Shown: positions 7,924 to 17,753, counted from the first letter of the stretch. The stretch is 64,000 bases of DNA from Methanoculleus bourgensis MS2 (GCF_000304355.2 NC_018227.2:2418001-2482000); one strand, 5' to 3'. Numbers and translations are program-made. The notes: generated by a model not told the origin, from the letters alone.

Positions 7924-9441
7924 ATGGCTGACCTGATAACGTTTGTACTGATCGGGCTCTACTTTGTCGTGCTCATCGGCATCGGGAGCTGGGCCTCGAA
8001 GAAGATCCATAATACCGAGGACTATATCCTCGCCGGGAGGTCGCTTGGGTTCTGGGTCTTCACGATCCTGATCATCTGCTCGGTCTGCAGCGGCATGACC
8101 CTGCTCGGTGTCAGCGGGTTCGGCTACTCCTCAGGCTGGCCTGGGATATGGGAACAGATCTTTGTGCCGCTCGCGGCCTCGTTCTGCATCATCGTCTTCG
8201 GGGTGAAACTCCACGCTGTCGGGAAGGAGCGGGGCTACATGACTGTCCAGGATTACCTCGCAGACCGGTTCGAGAGCCCAAGAGCGCTCCGGGGGCTCTC
8301 CGCCGTCTCGGGGATCATTGTCTCGCTGGTCTACCTGGTAGGGCAGTACACCGCCATCAGTATCGTGCTCGTCTGGCTCTTCGGTATCCCGCACTGGGAG
8401 GCCCTGCTCATCTCCGGGGTTATCATCACCGCCTACACGGTTGTCGGGGGGCTCTACGCCGTATCCTGGACGACCCTGATCCAGGGGGGCATCCTGATCC
8501 TCGGTGTCTTTTTGATGGCACCGTTCGTCATCGTCAGCGCCGGCGGGCTCTCCCACATCAATACCGTGCTTGCCGGGGTCGACCCGAACTTCGTCGAACC
8601 CTGGTTCCCGAGCCCGGCCTACGCACCATACGCCTTTGCGACGCCCGAATTCCTCGTCTCGTTCGGGATCCTCCTGATGGTCGGGCTTGCCTGCGCACCG
8701 CACGTCATCAACAACGTGCTGGCGGCAAAGGAGGCCCGCTACTTTAAGTGGGCGCCGCTGGTTGCGTTCGGCATCTACGGGGTCGTTATGTTCCTGGTGA
8801 AGTTCACCGGGTTTGCCGTGCGGTCGCTCGTTGAGGAGGGGACGATCGTGCTCCCTGCTACCGTGAACGCCCAGGACTTTGCTTTCATATCGGGTGTCGA
8901 GTACGCCATGCCGAACGTGGCGTTATGGGCGCTTTTCGCGGTGATCGTCCTTGCAGCGGTGATGTCCACGACCGACCGGCTCATGCTCACCGTCGGGACC
9001 ATGTTCGCGTGGGATATCTACAAAAACATCCTCCGGCCTTCGGCGCCCGACAAGGAGGTGCTCCTCGTCTCGAAGGTCGCGGTCGTCGTTGCCGCCGGGA
9101 GCACGCTCTGGCTTGCCATCAACCCGCCCCCGATGCTTGCCTGGCTGATCTGGATGGGCATCGGGGTCATGCTCGCGACGTTTGCGGTCCCGCTGCTCGC
9201 CGGACTCTACTGGCGTGGGGCCACCAGGGAAGGAGCGATCGCGAGCATGGGGCTTGGGCTCGTCGCGGCCACGGTCTTCGGCTACTGGCACCAGTTTGTG
9301 GCGCCGCTCCCGGTGCACTTCAGCCTCTATGCGCTCGTGATCTCGGCCCTCACCATGGTCGTTGTCAGTCTCGTGACCGCGTCGAACTCCCGGGACGCAC
9401 TCGACAACACCCAGACCGGCTGGTTCATCCAGTCCCCGTAA
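7924..9441 (+). CDS. Sodium:solute symporter (SSS family)
   Basis: 505 residues with about 13 transmembrane segments. The N-terminus has the family pattern ASKKIHNTEDYILAGRSLG, followed by SGMTLLGVSGFGYSSG, and then the YTVVGGLYAVSWTTLIQ signature near residue 175-190. The substrate cannot be read from the sequence; proline, pantothenate, short-chain organic acids or sugars are possible within the family. It is preceded without a gap by the 35-residue membrane peptide and followed by a T6 run; the next gene is convergent. Confidence 0.92.
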   Translation: MADLITFVLIGLYFVVLIGIGSWASKKIHNTEDYILAGRSLGFWVFTILIICSVCSGMTLLGVSGFGYSSGWPGIWEQIFVPLAASFCIIVFGVKLHAVGKERGYMTVQDYLADRFESPRALRGLSAVSGIIVSLVYLVGQYTAISIVLVWLFGIPHWEALLISGVIITAYTVVGGLYAVSWTTLIQGGILILGVFLMAPFVIVSAGGLSHINTVLAGVDPNFVEPWFPSPAYAPYAFATPEFLVSFGILLMVGLACAPHVINNVLAAKEARYFKWAPLVAFGIYGVVMFLVKFTGFAVRSLVEEGTIVLPATVNAQDFAFISGVEYAMPNVALWALFAVIVLAAVMSTTDRLMLTVGTMFAWDIYKNILRPSAPDKEVLLVSKVAVVVAAGSTLWLAINPPPMLAWLIWMGIGVMLATFAVPLLAGLYWRGATREGAIASMGLGLVAATVFGYWHQFVAPLPVHFSLYALVISALTMVVVSLVTASNSRDALDNTQTGWFIQSP

Positions 9442-9444
9442 CTC

Positions 9445-9450
9445 TTTTTT
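9445..9450 (+). terminator. Oligo-T terminator after the symporter
   Basis: T6 directly after the symporter stop. Between here and the convergent gene a GGGGTGAT...ATCACCC pair (about 9502-9543) could fold. Probably the shared termination region of two convergent genes. Confidence 0.4.
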
Positions 9451-9598
9451 GGTGCCCGGGTGCAACCGCGAGGACCGGGCCACATGGGTACCTCCTATGA
9501 ATGGGGTGATTGGCAGTCTTGCCCCAATCGCATAACCCCATCACCCGGTTCTCACCGGGCGGTCGCCTTGAGGGGGCGGATCCCCGGGACCCGGCCGC

Positions 9599-10906
9599 TC
9601 ACCCCGCAGCCTGGAGAAGACTTGCGATCAGCGTGATCAAAAGGATCGCCGGAACGCAGTAGCGGATGAGCGCCATATAGATCTTCTGCTGCCACCCACA
9701 CCCTCCGATCTCCGTACAGACCCGGGTACGGTCCATATACCATCCCCCGACGATGCTTATGATCAGTCCTGCGACGATAAGACCGATTGTCCCGAAGAGA
9801 TAATCGTTCAGGTCGAGGAGCGGAGTCCCGAGGAGCTCGAGTTCCAGGGCCGTGTAACTGAGGGCTGACGGGAGCCCGAGGAGCATGATTACGCCGAAGA
9901 CGAGGAGCGTCGCACGCTTCCGGGAGTAACCGCGTGAGTCCATCATGGCCGCCACGGGAACCTCGAGCATGGATACCGCAGAGGTGAGTGCCGCGGTAAA
10001 GAGCATCGCGAAGAAGAGCGCCCCGAGGACCATACCAAACCGCATCCCGGTAAAGACTGCGGGCAGGGTGATGAACGTGAGGTTCACCCCGGCTGCAGGG
10101 TCGAGGCCTGCGGTGAAGACCAGGGGGAAGATCACGAGTCCGGCAAGGATCGCGATCAGCATATCAGCGACGGCGATAACGGAGGCGTTCCGGAAGAGGT
10201 CTCCTCCCTCAAGGTAACTCCCGTAGGTGAGCATAACGCCCATACCCACCGAGAGCGAGAAGAAGGCCTGCCCGAACGCCGCGGTCCAGACGGTCGGGTC
10301 GGCAAGCCTTGAGTAGTCAGGGGAGAGGTAGAACCCGATTCCGTCCATGGCCCCTGCCTGGGTGAGCGCAAAGACCACGAGGAAGAGGAGGATCACGACG
10401 AGGACCGGGATGAGAACCCGGGAAACTTTCTCGATTCCCTCCCTGACCCCGGAGCGCACTGTCAGAAAGACGGCTATCCCGGAGAGGAGGAAGAAGATGA
10501 GCGGGAGATAGGAGCTTGTGAACGCACCAAAGTCGACCGGCCGGTTGAGGGCAAAGAAGAGGGCGTAGGCAAGCACCCAGCTTGTGATCACGAGGTAGTA
10601 ACTGAGTACAAGGCTCGCGATGGCGACGACGGCCAGGCCCGCAAAGGAGAACCGTCCTTGTATGGACCGGAAGGCGGTGACCACCGATGTCCCGGTGTTG
10701 CGCCCGATGGCGAACTCCAGCACCATCAGGGGGAGGCCGAAGAGGAGGACTGAGATCAGGTACGGGATCAGGAACGCGCCGCCGCCGTTGGCACCCACGA
10801 TGTAGGGAAAGCGCCAGACATTCCCGATTCCTACTGCCGACCCGATGCTTGCAAGGATGAAACCCAGAGTTGATGACCATTGCTCTCTTCCTGTGTTTCC
10901 TGTCAT
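9599..10906 (-). CDS. Sodium-dependent neurotransmitter-symporter family transporter (NSS/SNF)
   Basis: 435 residues, 11-12 membrane spans. The N-terminal block WSSTLGFILASIGSAVGIGNVWRFPY is the diagnostic NSS motif, with the sodium and substrate site residues of TM1 (GSAVGIGNVWRFP); GGGAFLIPY follows. Prokaryotic members carry amino acids or related amines; the substrate here is unknown. It stands alone, convergent with the SSS symporter, and ends at 9599 next to a GC-rich possible terminator. Confidence 0.93.
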   Translation of the reverse strand: MTGNTGREQWSSTLGFILASIGSAVGIGNVWRFPYIVGANGGGAFLIPYLISVLLFGLPLMVLEFAIGRNTGTSVVTAFRSIQGRFSFAGLAVVAIASLVLSYYLVITSWVLAYALFFALNRPVDFGAFTSSYLPLIFFLLSGIAVFLTVRSGVREGIEKVSRVLIPVLVVILLFLVVFALTQAGAMDGIGFYLSPDYSRLADPTVWTAAFGQAFFSLSVGMGVMLTYGSYLEGGDLFRNASVIAVADMLIAILAGLVIFPLVFTAGLDPAAGVNLTFITLPAVFTGMRFGMVLGALFFAMLFTAALTSAVSMLEVPVAAMMDSRGYSRKRATLLVFGVIMLLGLPSALSYTALELELLGTPLLDLNDYLFGTIGLIVAGLIISIVGGWYMDRTRVCTEIGGCGWQQKIYMALIRYCVPAILLITLIASLLQAAG

Positions 10907-11111
10907 ATCGTCCTGGTCACCTCATAATAACCAATTACCCCGTAGAGATAAATGCATATCCGGCCGGATCCCCGCTGGAACCGGGCACCCCGGCGGCAGG
11001 TTCTGACCGGGTACCCAGCGACCAATGCACTTTTGTACCCGGTTATCCCCATACTACCGGGAAGAGCATGAGCATCAGTTCTCGTGAACACCGGGTGGGA
11101 GGGAGGAGAGG

Positions 11112-11921
11112 TTGAGCGGCCGCTACCCGTTCCTCTTCTCCATCCCCCACGGCGGCGTCTCAGTTCCGCCTGAGGTCCGCGGTCTCGTCAACCTCTCGCG
11201 AAAGGAGATAGTCTTCAACAGCGACCCCCATACCCGCCTCCTCTACGGGTTCGATGATGCAGTGGAGGCCCTAGTTGATTTTGAGGTCTCCCGGATCTTT
11301 GTCGACACCAACCGGGCGCCCTATGAGTATCCGCCGCGGGCCCAGGATGGCGTGATCAAGGTCATCACGCAGGACGGGACCCCGGTATACCGGAAGGGTC
11401 TCGCGCCAGGGAGGGATTTGATAGGAACCCTCCTGCAGAAATACTACTTCCCGTTCCATAACCGGCTGGCCGATGTTATCGATACCCGTCACGTCGAGGT
11501 TGCTTTTGACTGTCACAGCATGCTGCCAAAGGCCCCACCGGTCAGGATGGATGCCGGACGTCCGCGTCCACTCTTCTGCCTGAGCAACAGGGGCGATCGA
11601 TTCGGGAAGCCTCTCCGGAAGGGGGGTCTTGTGACCTGCCCGCCGGAGTGGCTTTCTGCCCTCGCCCGGTCGTTCCAGGCAGAGTTCGACGGGGAGGGGC
11701 GGGTTGCGATGAACGATCCCTTCAGGGGCGGGTTCATAACGGTTGCGCACCACCAGCGGACACGGACCCCCTGGATTCAGATCGAGATCAACCGCGACCT
11801 CTACGAGACTGAGGAGTATATCGACACCGGATCCCACAAGGTCGACGAGGCGCGGATTGCCGAACTCCGGGGGAGGATCCTCTCAGCAGTCGCCGGGTTC
11901 TGGGAGGAGGTCTCCGGGTGA
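11112..11921 (+). CDS. N-formylglutamate amidohydrolase family protein
   Basis: 269 residues of the FGase fold, related to zinc-dependent amidohydrolases. Signatures: SIPHGG near residue 10 (zinc-ligand His), NSDPHT near 36, RAPYEYP near 69, FDCHSM near 136 and a C-terminal IQIEINRDLY. The start is TTG at 11112, chosen because GGAGGAGAGG lies directly before it and no ATG fits. In archaea without histidine-degradation genes nearby the substrate is uncertain; a general N-acyl amino acid or peptide hydrolase is possible. No operon partners. Confidence 0.85.
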   Translation: MSGRYPFLFSIPHGGVSVPPEVRGLVNLSRKEIVFNSDPHTRLLYGFDDAVEALVDFEVSRIFVDTNRAPYEYPPRAQDGVIKVITQDGTPVYRKGLAPGRDLIGTLLQKYYFPFHNRLADVIDTRHVEVAFDCHSMLPKAPPVRMDAGRPRPLFCLSNRGDRFGKPLRKGGLVTCPPEWLSALARSFQAEFDGEGRVAMNDPFRGGFITVAHHQRTRTPWIQIEINRDLYETEEYIDTGSHKVDEARIAELRGRILSAVAGFWEEVSG

Positions 11922-11955
11922 GGCCCCCTCCCCGGTCCCTCCAATGCGATAGCCA

Positions 11956-12110
11956 CTACTGGAGTTTTTTATCTGATATTGTTCATGCAATACCGCCTCA
12001 CGCGAAGCCGCGAAATCCGTGAGGTTACCGCCCCTTCGCGAACTTCGCGGCTTCGCGTGAGGTGGCGATCTGCACCAGGACCCACACGATAAGGTGAAAT
12101 GGCCCACTAC
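11956..12110 (-). repeat. Repeat family A, copy 4 (reversed)
   Basis: About 155 bp in the opposite orientation to copies 1 and 2. The left edge CTACTGGAG...ATCTGATATTGTTCATGCAATA corresponds to the inverted right end of copy 2. The TCACGCGAAGCCGCGAA...TTCGCGGCTTCGCGTGA core follows, and the right edge is ATAAGGTGAAATGGCCCACTAC. It sits in the gap between the amidohydrolase and recQ. Confidence 0.75.
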
Positions 12111-12273
12111 GGTCCACTGTATGGGATAGGGCGGGGTACGATGCACCCGGAGCATTGATCTTCATCCGTTTAGCCTTGCGCACCATCGCAGGCGTTTTCC
12201 CGATCGGGCCCGGTTTTGCCGGAATTTTTCCTTGCGAAGATACTATGCCGGTAGAGCGCCCACAGTTATAGCA

Positions 12274-13527
12274 ATGGATCGCCTGCATCTCATCCTGCAA
12301 CGCTACTTTGGGCATACGGCGTTTAGACCTTACCAGCAGGAGATCATCCAGGACCTCCGGGAGGGGCGCGACGTCCTCGCGGTACTTGCGACAGGAGGGG
12401 GCAAGTCGCTCTGTTACCAGGTCCCCGCGCTCATCGGCAATGGTGTGACGCTCGTGATATCGCCTCTCATCGCCCTGATGAAAGACCAGGTTGACGACCT
12501 GCAGGCCCGCGGGATCTCTGCAGAAGCGCTGAACTCCTCCTGCTCCTACGTTGCGACGCGGCGGATCCTCTCGGAACTTGAAGAGAATGTCGTCCAGATC
12601 CTCTACGTCTCGCCTGAGAAGGCGGTCAGCGACGACTTCCTCGCCCTCATCGCATCCCTCCCCATAACGCTCATCGCTGTCGACGAAGCGCACTGCATAT
12701 CGATGTGGGGGCACCAGTTCCGCCCCGAGTACCGGTCGCTCCAGGTCCTGAAAGAGCGGTTCCCGCAGGTGCCGATGGTCGCCCTGACTGCGACCGCGAC
12801 GCCGGACGTCCGTGACGATATCGCGCGGCAGCTCAACCTCAACAACCCCTCGGTCTATGTCGGGAGTTTCAACCGGGAGAACCTCAGGTATCTCGTCGTC
12901 CAGAAAGAAGAGGACGTATACGAGCGCCTCCGTGGCTACCTGCAGGGCCGGAGAACGGATGCAGGGATCATCTACACCGCAACGAGGGATGGGGCCGAGA
13001 CCCTTGCGGCCCGGCTCCAGGCCGATGGTATCCCGGCCCTCCCCTACCATGCCGGGATGACGGCGGCGGCCCGGGAGCGGACACACGACCGATTCATGAC
13101 CGGGAAGGTTCCGGTCATCTGTGCGACAAGCGCGTTCGGTATGGGGATCGATAAGCCGGATGTCAGGTTCGTCGTCCACTACGATATGCCAAAGACGCTT
13201 GAGGCCTACTACCAGGAGAGCGGCCGGGCGGGGAGAGACGGAGGCGAGAGCGACTGCATCCTCTTCTACCACGACGATGACGCAAAACGCCTGAGGTCCT
13301 TCATCGACCGCGACCTCCCCTCTGAGTTCCAGCGGGAGGTTGCACGCTCAAAACTGCAGAAGATGGTGGACTACTGCAGCATCGCGGCAGGGTGCCGGAG
13401 ACGGCAGATCCTCGAGTACTTTGGGGAGCGGTTTGAGACTCTTCCCTGCAGCGGTTGTGATGCCTGTACCCCGTCCCGCGGACCTGAGCACCGGAAGTCT
13501 GGTGCTGTCCGTCCCGCATCCGGCTGA
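12274..13527 (+). CDS. recQ: RecQ-type ATP-dependent DNA helicase (short form)
   Basis: 417 residues, a 3'-5' superfamily 2 helicase. Present: the RecQ motif 0 (FGHTAFRPYQQEII near 12-25), Walker A ATGGGKSLCYQ near 44, the DEAH box with its RecQ-specific aromatic loop (VDEAHCISMWGHQFRPEY near 137-154), TATAT, motif V (ATSAFGMGIDKPD) and motif VI (YYQESGRAGRDG). The C-terminus has a cut-down zinc subdomain (CRRRQILEYFGE...CSGCDAC) but no winged-helix or HRDC region, so it is about 200 residues shorter than E. coli RecQ. A TTG at 12232 would add 14 residues; the ATG at 12274 aligns better with the family. Confidence 0.93.
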   Translation: MDRLHLILQRYFGHTAFRPYQQEIIQDLREGRDVLAVLATGGGKSLCYQVPALIGNGVTLVISPLIALMKDQVDDLQARGISAEALNSSCSYVATRRILSELEENVVQILYVSPEKAVSDDFLALIASLPITLIAVDEAHCISMWGHQFRPEYRSLQVLKERFPQVPMVALTATATPDVRDDIARQLNLNNPSVYVGSFNRENLRYLVVQKEEDVYERLRGYLQGRRTDAGIIYTATRDGAETLAARLQADGIPALPYHAGMTAAARERTHDRFMTGKVPVICATSAFGMGIDKPDVRFVVHYDMPKTLEAYYQESGRAGRDGGESDCILFYHDDDAKRLRSFIDRDLPSEFQREVARSKLQKMVDYCSIAAGCRRRQILEYFGERFETLPCSGCDACTPSRGPEHRKSGAVRPASG

Positions 13528-13625
13528 ACCGCCGGGTTCCCGGCGTATCCACCCGGGTCCTCCCCCTGCTCTCCGGGGAAACATCTATTATCCATACAGC
13601 AAAGTGAGCACCCCGGGGAACTGTC

Positions 13626-13847
13626 ATGAAGAAGTTATACCGTTCAACGGTTGACCGGTGGATCGCTGGGATATGTGGCGGCATCGGAGAATACTTTGAG
13701 ATCGACCCGAATATCATCAGGGTGGTCTGGGTTGTCATCACCGCGATCACGGGGTTCATCCCTGGTATCGTCGCCTATATCCTGCTCTGGATCATCCTGC
13801 CGCAGCACGGGGAGGTGCGCCCCGTTGAGGCATCCCCGGGGACGTAA
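13626..13847 (+). CDS. PspC domain membrane protein
   Basis: 73 residues. The whole protein is one PspC domain: KKLYRSTVDRWIAGICGGIGEYF then DPNIIRVVWVV and a hydrophobic span ending in LLWIILPQ. Bacterial PspC links membrane stress to the phage-shock regulon; stand-alone archaeal copies are common and of unknown role. ATG start with no strong Shine-Dalgarno. Confidence 0.92.
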   Translation: MKKLYRSTVDRWIAGICGGIGEYFEIDPNIIRVVWVVITAITGFIPGIVAYILLWIILPQHGEVRPVEASPGT

Positions 13848-14198
13848 GCAGTCGGTGATCCGGCCCGGCCCCTGCTTCTCTTTTCCGGGATGAGATCCGG
13901 CAGATCGCAAGGGCATCCCGGATAGGAACAATCCCGGCCGCTGGCTCAGCGTGAGAACACCCCTGCCGGAGTGAAGTTTCAGAACGATACCAGAGGGTTG
14001 CTTGACACCCTTCCACGGCTAAAGCCGGGTACCTGGCTTTGCATCTTCCTGATCCCGTTTTTGCCAAATACTATTTATACAGAGGACGGGTATTGCCCCT
14101 AAACAGGCACTCGGTGGTACCAGGAAGACGATCCGATCGGGTCTGCATGCCTGGTATGATACCTGGTATGCCGGTTGTGCTTTTTCGGGTGATGGGGA
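13848..14198. other. Intergenic region, no gene seen
   Basis: No plausible coding sequence. A hairpin-capable CGGCTAAAGCCGGGTACCTGGC stretch lies near 14018-14037. TATTTATA near 14071-14079 may be the TATA box for the aminotransferase at 14199, giving an untranslated leader of about 90 bases. Confidence 0.4.
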
Positions 14199-15602
14199 AT
14201 GTTGGCCAGATTTGGTTCATACCTGAACATCGAAGAGATCGTGGATTGCATCCATTCTGACCGGGTGCTCGACGAGGATACGATTAGAGAGTTTGAGAGA
14301 AAGTTCGCACACTATATCGGTGCTCCCAGGTGTTTCGCAACAAACCAGGCGCGTGCAGGCCTCCTCATAGCGCTGAAATCTCTCCCGATATCACCCGGGG
14401 ATGAGGTGATCGTCCAGAGTTTCACGTTTCAGGGCGTTATCGACGCTATCCTGGACGCGGGGGGACAACCTGTTCTCATCGACAACTCGCCTGATGATCT
14501 GAACGCGGACGTCGGGGCAATCGAGAAGAGTGTGACAGAGAAGACTAAAGTTATTATTGCAACGCACCTCTTTGGAGTTCCCTGTGATATCGATGCGATC
14601 TCTTCCCTTGCACGTGAGAACGGGTGTTATGTGATAGAAGACTGCGCCCAGTGTCTTGGTGCCGCCTTTGGTGGGAAAGGCGTCGGCACGTTCGGGGATA
14701 TGTCGATATTCAGTTTCAACTACGAGAAACATATGACGACCGGCCAGGGAGGGATCCTCGCCGTCAACAACCGCGACCTGATCGGTGCTGTTGAAAAAAC
14801 CGTCGACACCTACCGGAGGGTGCCCCTGAATCCGGAGAAGTGTTTTGTCTACGGGATGCTTCTTGAGCATCTTGCACTGGAACGGCCGCAATACAAGACG
14901 AGACTGACGGCGACGTTTGGAGAAGAATGCTACCGGCGTGATGGGAAGTTGTTTGAGGAGATGGATGGCCTGGTGGAGGCGGGCGCCACAGAGGAGGGGA
15001 TCCGGGCGGCGCTCCTCCCGTACCTGGAAAAACATGTCAGGAGGTCACGATCAAGGGTTCAGCTGGGGATCCTTCCGGAATGGGCTTCCCGTCGATTACT
15101 CAGTTTCAGGGATAGGTTCAGGACCCCTCCCCGCAAGCGTGTGGAGTCTGAGCACCTGCTCATGAACACCTACAGGGCAGCAGTCGGTTGTATCGCGCTG
15201 GACCATCTCGATGCCGTAAACAGGACCAGGAATGAGAATACGGAGCGGTATCTTGCCGAACTGGATGGGCATGATGCATACGGCATGCTCACTATATCGG
15301 GAAAAAAGCAACCGGCGTTCCTGAAGCTGAACGTGCTCAACAATACCTCATACAGTGTTCCAGAGATCACCAGGAAGGCGCGGAAGCGTGGGTTTGAGCT
15401 TGGAAACTTCCAGTGGCCCAAGCCTGTCCACCTCACCTACCCCTATGACGTCCTTGTCCCGCACCGGAGGGAGGATCTACAGACGAGTGAATATATCGCG
15501 GGTCATCTCATCAACGTCCCCATCCACTATTACGTTACCCCTGAGGATATCACCAGCATCGTGGAGTTCCTCACCCAGATAGGCTCACGGAGAACCGCAT
15601 GA
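14199..15602 (+). CDS. DegT/DnrJ/EryC1/StrS family PLP-dependent aminotransferase
   Basis: 467 residues. Members usually aminate nucleotide-linked sugars. The PLP region is visible: SFTFQGVIDAILDAGG, DCAQCLGAAFGG, and the lysine block SIFSFNYEKHMTTGQGG, where Lys in NYEKHM is the expected Schiff-base residue. It is 60-90 residues longer than typical members, with an inserted helical, basic segment around residues 220-320 (YRRDGKLFEEMDGL...RRSRSRVQL). It is not beside other sugar-nucleotide genes; the only partner is the convergent FemAB-like gene. The substrate is unknown. Confidence 0.88.
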   Translation: MLARFGSYLNIEEIVDCIHSDRVLDEDTIREFERKFAHYIGAPRCFATNQARAGLLIALKSLPISPGDEVIVQSFTFQGVIDAILDAGGQPVLIDNSPDDLNADVGAIEKSVTEKTKVIIATHLFGVPCDIDAISSLARENGCYVIEDCAQCLGAAFGGKGVGTFGDMSIFSFNYEKHMTTGQGGILAVNNRDLIGAVEKTVDTYRRVPLNPEKCFVYGMLLEHLALERPQYKTRLTATFGEECYRRDGKLFEEMDGLVEAGATEEGIRAALLPYLEKHVRRSRSRVQLGILPEWASRRLLSFRDRFRTPPRKRVESEHLLMNTYRAAVGCIALDHLDAVNRTRNENTERYLAELDGHDAYGMLTISGKKQPAFLKLNVLNNTSYSVPEITRKARKRGFELGNFQWPKPVHLTYPYDVLVPHRREDLQTSEYIAGHLINVPIHYYVTPEDITSIVEFLTQIGSRRTA

Positions 15603-15756
15603 AAACGTCCGGGATTGGGTAATGGGAGATCTCCGTCTCTATTCGCATCCGGGATAGGGTTTGCGCATCTAGGGAAGAGGACAAACCCCTGCCCCGACTC
15701 ATACCTGATTCCGGCCAGCCTACAGGGTCTCCGGGTGCGACTCATCGGGCCCCCGG

Positions 15757-16767
15757 TTACCATCTGCGCCCGATAAAGGTATCAATGGTATTCTTGGCGG
15801 CGTAGGCGGCTCTTGCCCTGGGGGCAATCTTTGCGACCTGGTAGTAAGGGGTCAGGACTGGATTATAACTCGCGTAAAACGCCGTCAACCGTGGTGTATT
15901 GCCTGTCTGGAGGTTGAACCCCTCAAATCCACGGCTTTGTAGATCCTTGCAGATCTCGGTGAAAAGATACGTATGCGCCTCTGTCTCCCTCAGTTCCGGG
16001 TCGGCTGCTGCCGACCATGCGTGTGCGTGCCGTCTGTCCCAGACAACAATTGTTGAGGTCGCGATCTCTCCTGACGGTGTTTTGGCGCACCACATCTCAC
16101 CGAGTTTCCTCGAACCGATCAGGGAGATCATACCATTGAGAAATTTTTCAGGGACCGGCGGTGCAAGATCCTGTCTCTGGAACGTTCTCCGGAAGAGATC
16201 ATTGTATGCCCCGCTGTCGATCTTTTTCTCTGCGGAGATCCCGTTCTTTGCTGCCCGTTTCAGGGCGTTCCTCACGGTCCGTGACGTGGCGTCGGCAACG
16301 GCATCTTTCAGCACGAGATAGTTGGTAAAGAGCACGTTGCTCTTCCACCCGTCCCAGGTGAACGGGCGTATATCCACAAGCCCGGGAGAGTTCGTCAGGT
16401 GGACTGCATCGAAGTGCGCTGCCAGGTGGTCCCTGAGCGCCCCCATGATCGAGTGCCTGTGGAGCAGTTGTTTCTTGCCTTTTATGCTCTCTGATGGGAG
16501 GATGCAGACCCCTCCAAACGGCGTCATGGAAGCGTCTGTCGTTGCGAGGGAGAGCACCGGGAACGGGCGCACGTAGAGCGCACAGCCTCCAAGAAGGTCG
16601 TCCTGCCTATAGACTCCTAGAATCGTGGTCCTCCTCCCGGTTAATCCTCCAACAGTCGTTACCCAGTCGCTCAGGTGAAAGACGGTCCCCTCGACAGACT
16701 CCTTCACAACATCATCCCATCGGGTGTAGTCTTCCGGCGGGATTTCACATACCTCGAGTTCAGACAT
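15757..16767 (-). CDS. FemAB/GNAT-fold acyltransferase-like protein
   Basis: 336 residues from the ATG at 16767; a GTG at 16812 would add 15. Two tandem GNAT-like halves, with the second marked by SGEIATSTIVVWDRRHAHAWSAAADPELR and GFEGFNLQTGNTPRLTAFYASYNP, fit the FemAB or lipid II:glycine glycyltransferase superfamily. Archaea lack peptidoglycan, so the acceptor must be something else, such as a surface sugar or a protein. It is convergent with the DegT aminotransferase, and both could modify a surface glycan; that link is inference. Confidence 0.75.
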   Translation of the reverse strand: MSELEVCEIPPEDYTRWDDVVKESVEGTVFHLSDWVTTVGGLTGRRTTILGVYRQDDLLGGCALYVRPFPVLSLATTDASMTPFGGVCILPSESIKGKKQLLHRHSIMGALRDHLAAHFDAVHLTNSPGLVDIRPFTWDGWKSNVLFTNYLVLKDAVADATSRTVRNALKRAAKNGISAEKKIDSGAYNDLFRRTFQRQDLAPPVPEKFLNGMISLIGSRKLGEMWCAKTPSGEIATSTIVVWDRRHAHAWSAAADPELRETEAHTYLFTEICKDLQSRGFEGFNLQTGNTPRLTAFYASYNPVLTPYYQVAKIAPRARAAYAAKNTIDTFIGRRW

Positions 16768-17018
16768 CTCTTTGACGCTCTGGTGCTCGCTAGCACGGGG
16801 ATGCGGCGACACCGGTGGTGGGAATACCCTTCTGCTGCCGCGACGCTCGTAGAGTTCGTCCTCAATCTTCCGGCACCGCCTTCTCTATCCTCTGCTACTC
16901 TGATGAAGGCATTTCTATTGCCGTATTCAGCGGCTTACCGCGAAGGGTATCAGGGGGTACCTGTATATCAACCTGTTCCCCCGACGGGGGGCACCTGCAG
17001 GGGTGCCGGAGGTCCGTC

Positions 17019-17606
17019 TCACTTCCCGATCCGCACCGTCCGGTGGTGGAGGCCGGACCACGGCTTCCCGTCTGACCTGGGGAAGGTTCCGTGGGTGGTT
17101 GACCGGACGTCCTCGATAGTGCAGAATGCAGAGGGGCTCATCTCCTCGACCATTCCAGTAACCCGCAGGAGGTCGCAGCGTCTCACCACTGAGTAAAAGA
17201 TGGTGCACGGTCCGTGAAGCCCCTCGGCGGCAACGACCGTGACGCCATACCCGGTGGCCCTGACGGCGTCGATGAGAGAGCGGTCCTCGCGTGAGGTGAT
17301 CACCCGGAGGACGCAGACCCCCATGGCGAGCTTCTCCTCGAGGAGGATGCCGGCATAGTTCCCGGTAGCAAATCCGGCCGCGTACGAGATGAGGTAGACT
17401 GGATTCGCGAAATCATTGACGACGAGGCCGAGCGAGACGACCCAGAAGAGGATCTCGATAAAAGCTATAACCGGAACAATGAGACGGCCGCCCCGGGCGA
17501 GAAGTATGATCCTGAGCGTCTCGAGGCTGACATCGATCACCCGCGCCCCGAAGACAAGGAGTGGTATGAGGACCGGGGTGAGAGCGCCGGCAGAGAGGAA
17601 GTCCAT
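17019..17606 (-). CDS. UPF0316 family membrane protein (DUF5698/DUF2179)
   Basis: 195 residues from the ATG at 17606 (MDFLSAGALTP). The N-terminal half has three membrane spans with the family block VFGARVIDVSLETLRIILLARG. The C-terminal half is a soluble domain (LRVITSREDRSLIDAVRATGYGVTVVAAEG) of the DUF2179 type. Function unknown. It is transcribed in the same direction as the antiporter upstream, 147 bases apart. An upstream ORF start at 17660 lacks support. Confidence 0.85.
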   Translation of the reverse strand: MDFLSAGALTPVLIPLLVFGARVIDVSLETLRIILLARGGRLIVPVIAFIEILFWVVSLGLVVNDFANPVYLISYAAGFATGNYAGILLEEKLAMGVCVLRVITSREDRSLIDAVRATGYGVTVVAAEGLHGPCTIFYSVVRRCDLLRVTGMVEEMSPSAFCTIEDVRSTTHGTFPRSDGKPWSGLHHRTVRIGK

Positions 17607-17753
17607 ATGGGGAAATCGCCCGGCCGGGTATAAGAGGATGCAGTTACGAACCGGCAGCAACCCCGGGTCGGCGTGAAGTATGAGCAGAAAATCCGGGATC
17701 CTCCCCTCACAGCGCCGCGGACGCGCATCAGAAACCTGTACGCCGGCTGGAGA

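Noticed and set aside
12025-13272. Long minus-strand ORF opposite recQ
   Set aside because: Antisense open frame caused by high GC; no family pattern, while the plus strand encodes a complete helicase.
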